64,000 bases of DNA from Paenibacillus tuaregi (GCF_900086655.1 NZ_LT575476.1:2163963-2227962), one strand, 5' to 3'; counted from the first letter of the stretch, positions 53,319 through 63,467 are shown. Translations and numbers: made by a program. The notes: generated by a model not told the origin, from the letters alone.

Positions 53319-54992
53319 TTGATTGAAAATACGAAATGTGAATGCGGACACCAGAACCGTGTTGGCACCGTACTCTGTGAAGCCTGCGGCAAGCCGCTGA
53401 TCGAGCTTGGTGAAGCCGGCGGGCTTCTGGAGATGCGTTACGATGGGGCTGCCCGGCGCTCCCAACGGGCCAATCCGGGCATTATCGATTTGGTTTGGAA
53501 TTTCTTCTCATCGGTTAAGGTCGCTGTTTATTTGATCGTTCTTACATTGCTCGGAGCTATGCTTGGTACGATATACCCCCAGGTAAGCACATTTGTTAAT
53601 CTTCAGAACCCAGAAGAATATTACAAGAACACTTATGGTACGCTTGGGAGTATTTATTATCAGCTTGGACTTGCGGACACCTATAATTCCTGGTGGTTTA
53701 TCCTCCTGCTGGTCATGATCGGCTCATCGCTTGTCATTTGCAGCCTTGACCGGGTGCTGCCCCTCTATAAGGCGCTCTCCAAGCAAAAGATCAAGAAACA
53801 CATGGAGTTCCTTACCCGTCAAAGAGTTGTATATCAGGGGCAGGTTGAGGGCAGCGCGGAAGAATGGATTCAGCGTGCCGCTCCGGTTATCAAGAAGAAG
53901 GGCTACCGGGTACATACGGAGGGAACGGCGCTTCTTGCCGAGAAGCAGCGGTTCAGCCGTTGGGGGCCTTATGTCATCCATATCGGACTCATTATCTTTC
54001 TATTGGCGGTGTTATTCCGCGGAATGCCTGGACTGCATATGGATGAATATGTCAGCTTCCCGGAAGGCGAGATCAAGCGGATTCCCGGTACGACCTTTTA
54101 TTTGAAGAATGAACAGTTTACTGTTAAATATTATACCGAACAAGAGCTGCCGAAAGAATTTCAGAACAAGGGCAAACTTGTGGCTAAGCTGTTTCAGACT
54201 AAAGCTGTTTTGTATGAATGTACATCGAATTGTAATGATCCTTCCAAGACCCCCCAGCTGAAAGAAGTGACTCGTCACGATATTGAGGTCAACAAACCGC
54301 TGGATTATAAAGGTTTGGTTGCTTATCAATATGACTTTGATCTTACACCGAAGCTTCGTTCCGTTCAGCCGGTTCTGGTTAATAAAGTTACTGGTGAAGA
54401 ATATGGCAAGTTCAAGCTTGACATGATGAACCCCCAGCGAAGCTTTACACTTGGACCTTATACACTTGAACTGAAAAACAAGTTTATGGACTTCATGTTA
54501 AATGATGATGGGGAACCGACATCCAAGTCTCCAAACCCGAATGCTCCGGCATTTCTTTTTCTTGTAAAAGGTCCGGATCTACCCAAAGACGGGGCTCAAT
54601 ACCTTTATTTTCCTAAACAAGTGGACAAAGAACGCTTCCAACAGGATTTAATTAATGAGAAATTGGGCGGGGTAGAGAAGAAGCTTGAACTCGATGTGAA
54701 GCACATGACCGACGTAGACTTCTCGAAAGCATCGAGTTATCTGAATATCCGCATGGACCGTGCGATGCCATTCGTCTGGACCGGGCTTGCCATCGTCATG
54801 TTAGGCCTTGTGCTCGGATTCTATTGGACACACCGCCGGATTTGGCTGCGGATTGACGACGGACAGCTTACTTTGGGTGGACACACCACAAAGAACTTCT
54901 TTGGCTTGCGCCGTGAAGTGGTTGCCATTTTGAAAACGATGGGAATCGAAGTTGATGAGAAGTCACTGGATAACGGGAGGAACAAAGGATGA
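53319..54992 (+). CDS. resB: Cytochrome c biogenesis protein ResB
   Basis: 557 residues. A zinc-ribbon-like start (CECGH and CEACG), then the ResB core with four membrane segments: VKVAVYLIVLTLLGAMLGTIYPQ, WWFILLLVMIGSSLVICSLDR, YVIHIGLIIFLLAVLFRGMPG and one near 490 (FVWTGLAIVMLGLVLGFYW), with a large external loop between. With ResC it delivers and attaches haem. TTG start after AGGAGGGG; stop overlaps resC. Confidence 0.93.
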   Translation: MIENTKCECGHQNRVGTVLCEACGKPLIELGEAGGLLEMRYDGAARRSQRANPGIIDLVWNFFSSVKVAVYLIVLTLLGAMLGTIYPQVSTFVNLQNPEEYYKNTYGTLGSIYYQLGLADTYNSWWFILLLVMIGSSLVICSLDRVLPLYKALSKQKIKKHMEFLTRQRVVYQGQVEGSAEEWIQRAAPVIKKKGYRVHTEGTALLAEKQRFSRWGPYVIHIGLIIFLLAVLFRGMPGLHMDEYVSFPEGEIKRIPGTTFYLKNEQFTVKYYTEQELPKEFQNKGKLVAKLFQTKAVLYECTSNCNDPSKTPQLKEVTRHDIEVNKPLDYKGLVAYQYDFDLTPKLRSVQPVLVNKVTGEEYGKFKLDMMNPQRSFTLGPYTLELKNKFMDFMLNDDGEPTSKSPNPNAPAFLFLVKGPDLPKDGAQYLYFPKQVDKERFQQDLINEKLGGVEKKLELDVKHMTDVDFSKASSYLNIRMDRAMPFVWTGLAIVMLGLVLGFYWTHRRIWLRIDDGQLTLGGHTTKNFFGLRREVVAILKTMGIEVDEKSLDNGRNKG

Positions 54993-56266
54993 GTTTAGCG
55001 GACTTACTTGAGATTAGTAAACAGGCATTTATGTATTCTTTCTTCTTATACTGTATTTCATTTATTGCTTTTGCGGTCTCAGTCATCGGAAAAAGCTGGC
55101 GAAACCGCGATCCCGTGCAGCATGAGCGCAAGTGGGGCCGGCTCTCTTTCTTTATTTCCACGGTAGGTTTGCTTGGACACCTGCTGTACTTCGGAACGCG
55201 CTGGGCTGCGGCGGGCCGGATTCCTGTCAGCAACATGTATGAGTTTATGTCATTCCTGTCGATGATGATCATGGTGGCATTTACGATCGTGTTTATCATC
55301 TACCGTAAAACGCTGCTTGGCCTGTTCGCACTGCCGATTGCCATTATTGTAATGGCTTACGCAGCGGTGTTCCCGACCGAGGTGCAGCCGCTGATTCCGT
55401 CCCTACAGTCCATTTGGCTGTATATTCACGTTACGCTTGCGGCAACCGGTGAGTCCTTCTTTGCCGTAGGTTTTGCGGCAGCCTTCATGTATTTGCTGCG
55501 TACGGTGAACTTTGACGGAAGAGAGAAGTCTGACCGCCGCCAGAGATGGTGGGTGGAGTTCACCATGTTCTCCATTGTCATTGTCATTGGCTTCATCGTT
55601 GTCGTATTCGCATTCCGCGCTTCCGGCTATCAAGCCGTCTTCTCAAGCGAACAAGTGGTGGCAGCAACCGAGACTTCCCCTGAGGTCAGCACAAAAAGCG
55701 ATTCCGTTGTCTATAATATGCCGCCGATTGTAGCGCCTTATAACAGCAAGACAGACAGCATGCAGAGCTTTCTCGGGATGAACAGTCCACTGCTGCATGC
55801 GCCTTCTTGGATTGAAGGCGTGACAGCGGGCCGTAAATTGAATACAATTGTCTGGTCGGTAATTGCAGGCGCCATTATTTATGCGCTGCTTCGCCTGCTT
55901 GTGCGCAGACCCCTAGGAAAGCTGGTTTCTCCGCTGCTTAAAGGGCTGGACCCGGATGATCTGGATGAAATCAGCTATCGGGCGATTGCTATTGGGTTCC
56001 CCATTTTTACGCTTGGCGCCCTTGTCTTCGCCATGATCTGGGCACAGCAGGCTTGGGGAAGGTTCTGGGGATGGGACCCGAAAGAGGTGTGGGCTCTTAT
56101 CAGCTGGCTGTATTACAGCGCTTATCTGCATTTGCGCCTATCCCGCGGATTCCAGGGACGCAAAGCCTCCTGGTTGGCCGTTCTTGGCTTCCTTGTGATT
56201 ATGTTTACTCTTGTAGGGGTCAATTTGGTTATCGCAGGTCTTCACTCCTACGCGGGTACGAATTAA
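54989..56266 (+). CDS. resC: Cytochrome c biogenesis protein ResC
   Basis: 425 residues, about eight membrane segments. The haem-handling WWD-type motif is in WGRFWGWDPKEVWALISWL, and conserved His residues are in the membrane segments (e.g. LLGHLLYFGTRW, LYIHVTLAATGES). It forms the haem-export and ligation system with ResB. ATGA overlap with resB indicates coupling. Confidence 0.94.
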   Translation: MSLADLLEISKQAFMYSFFLYCISFIAFAVSVIGKSWRNRDPVQHERKWGRLSFFISTVGLLGHLLYFGTRWAAAGRIPVSNMYEFMSFLSMMIMVAFTIVFIIYRKTLLGLFALPIAIIVMAYAAVFPTEVQPLIPSLQSIWLYIHVTLAATGESFFAVGFAAAFMYLLRTVNFDGREKSDRRQRWWVEFTMFSIVIVIGFIVVVFAFRASGYQAVFSSEQVVAATETSPEVSTKSDSVVYNMPPIVAPYNSKTDSMQSFLGMNSPLLHAPSWIEGVTAGRKLNTIVWSVIAGAIIYALLRLLVRRPLGKLVSPLLKGLDPDDLDEISYRAIAIGFPIFTLGALVFAMIWAQQAWGRFWGWDPKEVWALISWLYYSAYLHLRLSRGFQGRKASWLAVLGFLVIMFTLVGVNLVIAGLHSYAGTN

Positions 56267-56337
56267 TAGTATAATAACGATAAATTGGCTTTGTCCCGCA
56301 CAAGACCATAGGTAAGATGATAAAGGGGTTGTTGTCG

Positions 56338-57054
56338 ATGTCAGATCAATTAAATCGCATTCTGGTTGTAGACGATGAGGAACGTATCCGCCGTCTGCTC
56401 AAGATGTACCTGGAGAAGGAAGGCTATGAAATTGACGAAGCGGAAGACGGGGAGACTGCACTGCGTAAAGCTAGTGCAGGAGACTACGGCCTTATTTTGC
56501 TGGACGTTATGCTTCCCGGTATAGATGGGGTGGAGGTCTGCAACCGGCTTAGACAGGTTAAATCCACACCGGTTCTAATGCTTACCGCCAAAGGTGAGGA
56601 GATCAACCGGGTTCAAGGCTTTGAAGTTGGGGCTGACGATTATGTCGTGAAGCCGTTTAGCCCGCGTGAGGTGATTTACCGGGTTAAGGCCATTCTTCGA
56701 AGATCATCTGCGACTGCCTATCTGTCCAAAGAAAGCGGGACAAGCAACAATATCGTATTCCCGAATTTGGTGATTGAGCATGATGCCCACCGGGTAACGG
56801 CCAGCGGGCACGAGGTAAGCCTTACACCGAAGGAATATGAGCTGCTACATTACCTGGCTGTATCGCCGGATAAAGTATTCTCCCGTGAAGAATTGCTTAA
56901 GGATGTATGGAATTATGAGTTCTTTGGGGATCTCCGTACGGTGGATACGCATGTTAAGCGTCTCAGAGAGAAGCTGAACAAGGTGTCACCTGAATCGGCA
57001 GCCATGATCACCACGGTATGGGGTGTAGGCTACAAGCTTGAGGTGGCTAAATAG
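56338..57054 (+). CDS. resD: Response regulator ResD
   Basis: 238 residues. The receiver has the acidic pair in VVDDEERIRRLL, the phospho-acceptor Asp56 (LILLDVMLPGIDG) and YVVKPF; the OmpR-type winged helix has VSLTPKEYELLHYLAVSPDKVFSREELLKDVW and RTVDTHVKRLREKL. Controls aerobic/anaerobic respiration genes with ResE. The ATG at 56338 follows AAAGGGG; the upstream ATG at 56317 has no site. Confidence 0.94.
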   Translation: MSDQLNRILVVDDEERIRRLLKMYLEKEGYEIDEAEDGETALRKASAGDYGLILLDVMLPGIDGVEVCNRLRQVKSTPVLMLTAKGEEINRVQGFEVGADDYVVKPFSPREVIYRVKAILRRSSATAYLSKESGTSNNIVFPNLVIEHDAHRVTASGHEVSLTPKEYELLHYLAVSPDKVFSREELLKDVWNYEFFGDLRTVDTHVKRLREKLNKVSPESAAMITTVWGVGYKLEVAK

Positions 57055-58509
57055 GTGAAAAGATTCTGGAGAACGCTCGTCGGTAAGCTGTGGATCACGA
57101 TCATATGCCTGGTTGCCAGTGTCCTGATCATTATGGGACTTTTCCTGCTCCCTTATATCGATACCAATTTTACAAATTCCGGTGCGATTAAGAAGCTGTT
57201 TACCCTTGTCTCTATGATTGGTTTTTCGATGACCACGTTCTTTGCACTTTTGCTGTTTAACAAAATAACCCTTCCCATGCAGCAGCTCATCCGGGCTGCT
57301 GATTCGGTTCGCAAGGGGAGATACGACACCAGGTTGTCCCTGCGGACAAGTGATGAAATCGGGGAACTCGCGAACTCCTTCAACCATATGGCCGAAGAGC
57401 TTGAGAATACCATCCGCAGTCTCAATCATGAGAAGGAGCACTTGTCCAGTGTGCTGCGGAGTATGAATGACGCGGTAATTACCATGGATATAGAAGGATC
57501 GGTCATTCTAACGAACCCACCGGGAGACGCCATCATGCAATCCTGGAGTTCTCTTGGAGAGGATCAGGAGACCGAGGCGCATACCGCAACCTTACATCCG
57601 GGCAGATCCCGTGTACCCGAGCCTCTTCTTCCCATGTTCCATCGCCTTCTTAGCGAGGGTGGTGATCACAGTATGAACATTCACGTTAAACAAAATGTCT
57701 GGTCGGTGCATATGGCTCCACTGGCCTCAGACGGGGACGTGCGGGGAGCTGTGGCTGTTCTGCGAAACGTGACTGAAGAAGTGCGCCTTGAGAAGATGCG
57801 CCGGGACTTCGTTGCCAATGTGTCCCACGAGATTCGTACCCCGCTTTCCATGATGCAGGGCTACAGTGAGGCTCTGCTTGACGGCATGGCTGCATCTCCT
57901 GAGGAAAGCGAAGAGCTCATTCAAGTTATTCATGATGAATCGCTGCGGATGGGAAGGCTGGTCAAGGATTTGCTGGACCTTGCCCGTATGGAAGCCGGGC
58001 ATACGGATATTGTGATGCGGCCGTTGGATTTCAAAGAGCTGCTGGAAAGGGTATATCGTAAATTCAGCGTGAGGGCCAAAGATCGGGAGATTGATCTCGT
58101 CCTTAGCTGTGCGCAGGAATCGCTTGTAATTGAGGAGGGGAACGAGGACAGGCTGGAGCAGGTGCTGACGAATCTGCTTGACAATGCCTTTAGACATACG
58201 CCTGGAGGCAAGCGGATTGAGATCTCGGCTGCCCGAGTCAGCAGCAGCCGGGGCAGCCAGGAAATTCATGTGGATATCAAGGATGAAGGTGCCGGGATTC
58301 CGCCGGACGATCTCCCGTTCATTTTTGAACGTTTTTATAAGGCGGATAAAGCCAGAGTGCGCGAAGAGTCCGGGGGCACTGGACTTGGGCTTGCCATTGT
58401 GAAGAACATTGTGGAGGCCCATCACGGCACGATCAGCGCGGTGAGTGAGGTAGGTAAGGGTACAACATTCCAGCTACACCTCCCTGTCGAAAGGAAGCAA
58501 TATGAATAA
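57055..58509 (+). CDS. resE: Sensor histidine kinase ResE
   Basis: 484 residues. Two membrane segments (about 12-35 and 47-70), HAMP (NKITLPMQQLIRAADSVRKGRYDTRL), a PAS-like region (about 135-235), the phospho-acceptor His258 in FVANVSHEIRTPLSMMQGYSEA, and the ATPase domain (NLLDNAFRHTPGG, DEGAGIPPDDLPFIFERFYKADKARVREESGGTGLGLAIVKNIVEAH). The external loop between the two helices is very short. GTG start immediately after the resD stop. Confidence 0.94.
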   Translation: MKRFWRTLVGKLWITIICLVASVLIIMGLFLLPYIDTNFTNSGAIKKLFTLVSMIGFSMTTFFALLLFNKITLPMQQLIRAADSVRKGRYDTRLSLRTSDEIGELANSFNHMAEELENTIRSLNHEKEHLSSVLRSMNDAVITMDIEGSVILTNPPGDAIMQSWSSLGEDQETEAHTATLHPGRSRVPEPLLPMFHRLLSEGGDHSMNIHVKQNVWSVHMAPLASDGDVRGAVAVLRNVTEEVRLEKMRRDFVANVSHEIRTPLSMMQGYSEALLDGMAASPEESEELIQVIHDESLRMGRLVKDLLDLARMEAGHTDIVMRPLDFKELLERVYRKFSVRAKDREIDLVLSCAQESLVIEEGNEDRLEQVLTNLLDNAFRHTPGGKRIEISAARVSSSRGSQEIHVDIKDEGAGIPPDDLPFIFERFYKADKARVREESGGTGLGLAIVKNIVEAHHGTISAVSEVGKGTTFQLHLPVERKQYE

Positions 58510-58630
58510 CAAACCTGAAATAATCACTGTATTTTGTTGAATGGCGTTGATAAATCTTGTTCAACGTGGAACAAGAGAAGGGAAGGCTAGGCTCACGGCC
58601 TCCTGCAAGGCCAATGATCATTCAACTCAA

Positions 58631-58680
58631 ACACAAAGAACCTCCAATCCACAGGCTGTGGTTGGAGGTTCTTTGTGTCT
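58631..58680. terminator. Bidirectional terminator between resE and serA
   Basis: A perfect 17-bp dyad, arms at 58631-58647 and 58662-58678, with an extra CACA/TGTG stem in the loop. The convergent arrangement suits both genes. Confidence 0.88.
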
Positions 58681-58710
58681 GCCGTTAGATCGGCGTAATC
58701 TTATTAAGAC

Positions 58711-60303
58711 TTAAGAAAGTACGATTTCCTGGGCTGTGTTAATTTCAGGAAGCTTGGTCAACTGATCAAGTACTTCCTTGGATACAGCCTTATCTACGGT
58801 AAGCACCATGATCGCTTCTCCGCCGACGATTTTACGGCCTACTTGCATAACCGCAATATTGACATCGTTGTTCCCAAGCAGGGTTCCCACTTTGCCGATA
58901 ATCCCCGGTTTATCGTTGTGGGAGATGTAGATCAGGTTTCCTTTTGGTTCGATGTCTACCGGGAATTTGTTGATCTGAACAACCCGGTCGCCGTAACCTG
59001 AGAGCAGAGTACCAGCTACCCGGCGCTCATCGCCGCTCTGAAGTTTCAGGCTTACACTAATCAGGTTCGTAAACCCTTTGGCTGCGGACGTTTTCGATAC
59101 GACCACGTTGATTTCTCTGGCCTTGGCAAGGTGCATCGAATTGACGATGTTCACATCATTGCCGAAGTGACGGGACAGAATGCCTTTTACGATATAACGG
59201 GTAAGCGGTTGAGTGTCCACATCGGACAATTCGCCTGCATAGTCCACAACAATCTCTTTAACCGCCTCGTTATTGATCTGGGCAGCGATCGTCCCCAGCT
59301 TCTCACCTAGGGAGAAGTAAGGCTGGAGCTGATTCATGACACTTGCGGCTACAGGCGGCATATTCACGGCGTTCTTGAATGGCTCGTCTCTTAAGATATG
59401 CAGAACCTGTTCCGACACATCGATGGCCACATTTTCCTGTGCTTCCACGGTGGATGCACCAAGGTGAGGAGTCACGATAATTTTCGGATTGTTAAGGAAC
59501 GGGTGATCCGGCTGCGGAGGCTCGTTCTCGAATACGTCAAAAGCAGCTCCGGCCACAATGCCTTCATTAATCGCATCCACAAGAGCCAACTCGTCAATAA
59601 CGCCGCCACGGGCACAGTTTACAATGCGCATACCTTTCTTCATGACTGCGAACTGAGGTGCGGAAATCATGCCGCGGGTTTCTGGAGTCAGCGGTGTGTG
59701 GACCGTGATGAAATCAGCGTTTCTTACAATATCATCAACAGTGGCCAGCTTCACACCCATCTTCTCGGCACGATCTTGGGTAAGAAACGGATCGTAACCC
59801 AAAATATCCATTCCGAAAGCCTTGGCACGCTTGGCTACTTCGCTTCCGATACGTCCCATTCCAAGTACGCCCAGGGTTTTGTTGCGAAGTTCAACCCCCA
59901 GGAAGGATTTGCGGTCCCACGTTCCGCCAATGGTCTTGGCATAAGCCTGCGGGATATGACGGGCAAGCGCCATCATCATGGCAAAGGCATGCTCACAGGT
60001 GGTGATGGTATTCCCGTCAGGAGCATTAATGACTATAATCCCGCGCTGGGTGGCTGCCTCAAGATTAATGTTGTCAACCCCGACACCGGCACGACCCACG
60101 ACTTTGAGACGGGTGCCTGCGGCCATGATTTTCTCTGTAACCGTCGTTTGGCTGCGGACCAGAAGCGCGTCGTATTCGGGAATAATGCGGATGAGTTCAT
60201 CCTCAGTAAGCCCCGTCTTTTTCTCTACTACGACATCGTCTGCTTCCACGAGCTGCTGGATTCCGAGATCACTGATCGGATCCGATACTAACACCTTAAA
60301 CAT
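58711..60303 (-). CDS. serA: D-3-phosphoglycerate dehydrogenase
   Basis: 530 residues, the long form with an intervening domain and a C-terminal ACT domain. NAD motif [20 protein letters not shown], catalytic Arg in [11 protein letters not shown], Glu in DVFENEPP and His in [16 protein letters not shown]. The ACT domain ([34 protein letters not shown]) probably binds serine for feedback. First step of serine synthesis. Controlled by the T-box upstream. Confidence 0.96.
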   Translation of the reverse strand: MFKVLVSDPISDLGIQQLVEADDVVVEKKTGLTEDELIRIIPEYDALLVRSQTTVTEKIMAAGTRLKVVGRAGVGVDNINLEAATQRGIIVINAPDGNTITTCEHAFAMMMALARHIPQAYAKTIGGTWDRKSFLGVELRNKTLGVLGMGRIGSEVAKRAKAFGMDILGYDPFLTQDRAEKMGVKLATVDDIVRNADFITVHTPLTPETRGMISAPQFAVMKKGMRIVNCARGGVIDELALVDAINEGIVAGAAFDVFENEPPQPDHPFLNNPKIIVTPHLGASTVEAQENVAIDVSEQVLHILRDEPFKNAVNMPPVAASVMNQLQPYFSLGEKLGTIAAQINNEAVKEIVVDYAGELSDVDTQPLTRYIVKGILSRHFGNDVNIVNSMHLAKAREINVVVSKTSAAKGFTNLISVSLKLQSGDERRVAGTLLSGYGDRVVQINKFPVDIEPKGNLIYISHNDKPGIIGKVGTLLGNNDVNIAVMQVGRKIVGGEAIMVLTVDKAVSKEVLDQLTKLPEINTAQEIVLS

Positions 60304-60427
60304 GTTGATTTCCTCCTCCTAGAAATTGAAAGCGTAATATAATTAAAAGGTCCGTCATAGTGACGATATCCTCATAATACGTTCTTCATCTCATTATAGC
60401 AGCAGCGCGTCAAAGGGGAATCATAAA

Positions 60428-60675
60428 TAAAAACCCCCGACCGCATACTACTACCGTAGTAAGGGACGAGAGTTGTTCGTGGTACCACCCTAATTCGCTG
60501 ATCCTTTGCAGGGTACAGCCTCATTGTCTGTATCGACATCAATGATAACGGAGTTAATCCGATTACACCTACTGATCTGTTCGGCATAATGACTCAGGAT
60601 TGCTAAAGTTCACATTTCCACTACCGGTTTGCAGCAACCACCGGCTCTCTGTAAGCTTCAATCGTGACTTTGTTT
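60428..60675 (-). ncRNA. T-box leader of serA (serine-specific)
   Basis: On the minus strand the conserved AGGGTGGTACCACG (plus-strand complement near 60478-60491) is followed by a terminator hairpin and a U run (60428-60435). Stem I includes AGAGAGCCGGTGG and the specifier loop GAACTTTAGCA, whose AGC (plus-strand 60602-60604) is a serine codon. Uncharged tRNA-Ser would favour antitermination and serA expression. Confidence 0.88.
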
Positions 60676-60710
60676 CCTTCAACGTGTTTGACGGAACTAA
60701 TTTTTTTCAT

Positions 60711-60740
60711 AATGTATCACAGGCTGTAGAAGGGTGTCAA
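60711..60740 (-). promoter_or_regulatory. Sigma-A promoter of T-box-serA
   Basis: On the minus strand, TTGACA (60735-60740) and TACATT (60711-60716) are 18 bases apart, just upstream of the T-box leader. Confidence 0.65.
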
Positions 60741-60834
60741 TAGGGGAAAAGCGGGTTAACCGGACCGCTCCTTGAATCCCACCGTGTATTTAGGTTATGA
60801 TTTTTATAATACATGTTAAAGGACAGACACTTCA

Positions 60835-61431
60835 ATGAAAAAATTCAAGTTTGGCAAGGTAAAAATTGAGTCTATTGACCCAGGGCAGATTAATGAGAGG
60901 CTTCTGCTAATTAATCTGTACATTACACAGTGTCTGGCCTTGATCATAGGTCTGGTTATTATTTTCTTCCAGAAACAGAATCTATTATCCCTGTTTAACC
61001 TTACCGCCGGCGGAATGAATGTTGTATATTGGGGGGCAGGATTGGCTGGAATTATGTTTGTAGTGGATTTACTTCTATCCAAAGTAATTCCTGAGGAAAG
61101 CATGGATGACGGCGGAATCAATGAGCTCCTGTTCCGTAACCGGCCAGTTTGGCATATCGTGCTCATTGCCTTTTTTGTCGCCATATGTGAGGAGGTCCTA
61201 TTTCGCGGAGCAATCCAGCATGCCTTCGGGCCCTATTGGACAAGCATCCTTTTTGCTATGATTCATATCAGGTATTTGAAACACTGGATTCCAACAGGCT
61301 GGGTGTTCTTAAGCAGCTATGGCCTAGGCTATATATACATTCATTCAGGAACACTATGGGCACCGATTCTATGTCATTTTCTGATTGATTTGGTATCCGG
61401 TCTGATCATTCGATTTCGGAGGGAAAGATGA
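60835..61431 (+). CDS. CPBP-family intramembrane metalloprotease (YpbD-like)
   Basis: 198 residues with about six membrane segments. The Abi/CAAX protease motifs are present: EEVLFRG (catalytic Glu pair and Arg), FAMIHIRY (His) and the final CHFLIDL (His/Asp). Such proteins cleave within membranes or process peptides; the substrate is unknown. A related gene (ypbD) lies in the corresponding part of B. subtilis. The ribosome site is weak. It overlaps the next gene by 4 bases. Confidence 0.82.
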   Translation: MKKFKFGKVKIESIDPGQINERLLLINLYITQCLALIIGLVIIFFQKQNLLSLFNLTAGGMNVVYWGAGLAGIMFVVDLLLSKVIPEESMDDGGINELLFRNRPVWHIVLIAFFVAICEEVLFRGAIQHAFGPYWTSILFAMIHIRYLKHWIPTGWVFLSSYGLGYIYIHSGTLWAPILCHFLIDLVSGLIIRFRRER

Positions 61432-61847
61432 ACGAGCGCTTGAGCAGGATGGAGCGGCACAGCCGCAAACAGCAGAAGAGAAGAGCGATTCGTGAACACG
61501 ATTCAAAGGCGGCTGAGAAGGGACTCGAACGGACAGAGACTCTGGGAGAAGGGCTAGGTAGAAGGAGACGAAACCCTAGGAAATCAAGCATGGCGCAGGA
61601 ATTGCCAATGACCCGGGATGTGCCGATGCCTTCCAGGGCATCTGTGAGACGAAGCATTCAGGAGCCAGGACCTGAGGAAGACCTTACGGTTGAGGATATG
61701 CCCTCACGCAGGGAGATGTTCCCATCCCACCGGATTAAATGGACCAAATGGTTCTATAACTCCCTGGTAATTATTTTTATTGCTGTAACGATACTGTTGT
61801 TCTTCTGGGGTATGCAGCTGTCAACGTGGGGGATACATCGTAAGTAG
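61428..61847 (+). CDS. Hypothetical basic protein with C-terminal membrane segment
   Basis: 139 residues: an Arg/Lys/Glu-rich disordered N-terminal part (1-100) and a single membrane segment near 110-132 (FYNSLVIIFIAVTILLFFWGMQL). It is coupled by ATGA to the CPBP protease gene, so it may be a partner, but no family is recognised. A terminator follows. Confidence 0.7.
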   Translation: MNERLSRMERHSRKQQKRRAIREHDSKAAEKGLERTETLGEGLGRRRRNPRKSSMAQELPMTRDVPMPSRASVRRSIQEPGPEEDLTVEDMPSRREMFPSHRIKWTKWFYNSLVIIFIAVTILLFFWGMQLSTWGIHRK

Positions 61848-61904
61848 GGAGTAAGGTTCGTTCTCGGAGCCTTTCGAACACAAACTGAACTTCTAAACAA
61901 AATC

Positions 61905-61935
61905 AGAGGCCACCCTTTGGGGAGGCCTCTTTTTG
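61905..61935. terminator. Bidirectional terminator
   Basis: AGAGGCC pairs with GGCCTCT, extended by CCC/GGG, with T5 on one side and A-rich sequence on the other. It serves the convergent genes. Confidence 0.8.
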
Positions 61936-62841
61936 CTATCCTCCGGCGGCAGGCTCAACCGAGATGCTTGCCGGGTCCACGAAGTGGTACCCTTTTTCCT
62001 CAAGCTTGGTAAGCAGGGTGTCCAGTGCTTCAACCGTCCAGGGGAGCTCGTGCATAAGAATGTTGGCGCCCGGATGGAGCTGATCCAGCACATTTTTGAT
62101 AACCTTGTCCGGATTTGTGGCTTTATCCTTCGATTTCAGTGTCCAGTCAAGCGATCCGTTCGACCAGGTCATGTAGAGCAGATGATGCTCCTTAGCCACC
62201 TTGCGGCCAACCTCACCGCCTTCCCCGAAAGGCGGGCGGAAGAAGACAGGAGCTGTGCCTGTGACCTCTTTGACGATATTCTGCACATCAACGATTTGTT
62301 TGGTCACTTTGGCCAAAGGTTCGGATTTAAGGGAGATGTGATCCCAGCTGTGGTTGCCGATCGGCTGTCCACGCTCGTGAATCAGCTTGAGAAGATCCGG
62401 ATTCTCTTTGACCCGGTAGCCATTGACAAAAAAGATCGCTTTGGCGTGATGCTTGTCAAGCACGTCAATTATGGAGTTGATCCATTCTTTCTTCTTTGGG
62501 CCGTCGTCGAACGTAAGCAGGACAACTTTTCTCTCCGTACCTTCCTCATTCGGAACGATATTGTAAACCTTATTCATATGATATTTAACAACCGGAGGCT
62601 TGCTTACTTCTTGTTTTGAATCCGTCGGTTGAATTTGGCCTGAGGCGCTGCTCTCGGAAGATCCAGTTCCGTTCTTGCCGCTTGGATTAGAATTTTCTGT
62701 TTTGGCTGGTGGACTGGAAGGAGGTGTCTTGGTCTCATGGGTCTGGCTTGCCGATGGATGAGGAGTCTGGGCAGCATTCTGGCCTCAGGCGCTAAGCAAC
62801 ACGCATGCCGCCGCAATGATCAGCAGTTTTTTGTTAATCAA
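61936..62841 (-). pseudogene. Polysaccharide deacetylase lipoprotein gene with in-frame TGA at the lipobox Cys
   Basis: From a TTG at 62841 (preceded by AAGGTGATCC) the frame reads INKKLLIIAAACVLLSA and meets TGA at 62785-62787, then continues without another stop. A Ser/Pro/Thr-rich linker follows, then a NodB-type deacetylase domain (LLTFDDGP, GNHSWDHISL, FFRPPFGEGG, LMHELPWTVEALD). LLSA-stop-GQ is a lipobox with the Cys codon changed to TGA by one base. A downstream ATG at 62577 starts an intact catalytic domain, but has no ribosome site or signal. Metal ligands (TFDD, HSxxH) are intact. Confidence 0.75.
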
Positions 62842-62935
62842 AGGATCACCTTCGCTTTCTAAAATTCCAGCCGCATGAGTTGACGGCGTTTGGCTAACAC
62901 TACATACGATTCTAACATACAAGGAGGTGTTTAAC

Positions 62936-63274
62936 GTGAGATCATCCTCATTTGTGGGAGGTTTAATTCTTGGAGCAGTCGCGGCAGTTTGGCTTTCCAA
63001 AAGAAAAACGCCGCTCTTCAGCACTGCGGGAACACTTGGCTTGTCAGGGCTCACTAAACAGAATGGTGAGAGCTCTTCCGTAGGAGCAGCTGCCTCCTCA
63101 TACGGCTCGCAGGCGGGCCAAGTGTCTCCCAGTCAAACGACGTCCAGCGGCACGGTTCATTCGAAGGAATCCAACCTGAATACGATTAAGGATATCATTA
63201 AAGGTAATCCGGGTCTGCACCGTGAAGTAGAACAAATCCTCAAGGAAACCAACACGGTAATCCCAGGGCTGTAG
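62936..63274 (+). CDS. Hypothetical small protein with N-terminal membrane segment
   Basis: 112 residues. A short hydrophobic start (FVGGLILGAVAAVWLSKRK), a Ser/Gly/Gln-rich disordered middle and a helical end (NTIKDIIKGNPGLHREVEQILKETN). No family recognised; the membrane start resembles YtxH-like proteins. The GTG at 62936 follows AAGGAGGTG by 6 bases; a GTG within the ribosome site (62927) is rejected. Confidence 0.7.
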   Translation: MRSSSFVGGLILGAVAAVWLSKRKTPLFSTAGTLGLSGLTKQNGESSSVGAAASSYGSQAGQVSPSQTTSSGTVHSKESNLNTIKDIIKGNPGLHREVEQILKETNTVIPGL

Positions 63275-63291
63275 GCAGATCCATCAAGAAA

Positions 63292-63342
63292 AGAATCAAT
63301 TTCCGATGCTGTAACAGGCGATCCGGAAATGATTCTTTTTTT
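63292..63342 (+). terminator. Terminator upstream of mecA
   Basis: AGAATCA-TTTCCG and CGGAAATGATTCT pair with one bulge, followed by T7. Confidence 0.85.
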
Positions 63343-63467
63343 GTCTATATATTTACGTGCATTTGCCGAAAATAAATGATAACATACTTACATAGAACCA
63401 TTTCCAGCACCATTTAAAACAGGTTTCATAATCTGTTGATAACACGGCTTGGAGAGGAGGATCCTGT

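Noticed and set aside
59398..60291. 297-codon plus-strand frame opposite serA
   Set aside because: It is the complement of a strongly conserved gene, has no ribosome site and shows no family features.
62785..62787. Selenocysteine at the lipobox TGA
   Set aside because: No convincing SECIS-like hairpin follows, and a one-base nonsense change or read error explains the site more simply. Kept only as a check.
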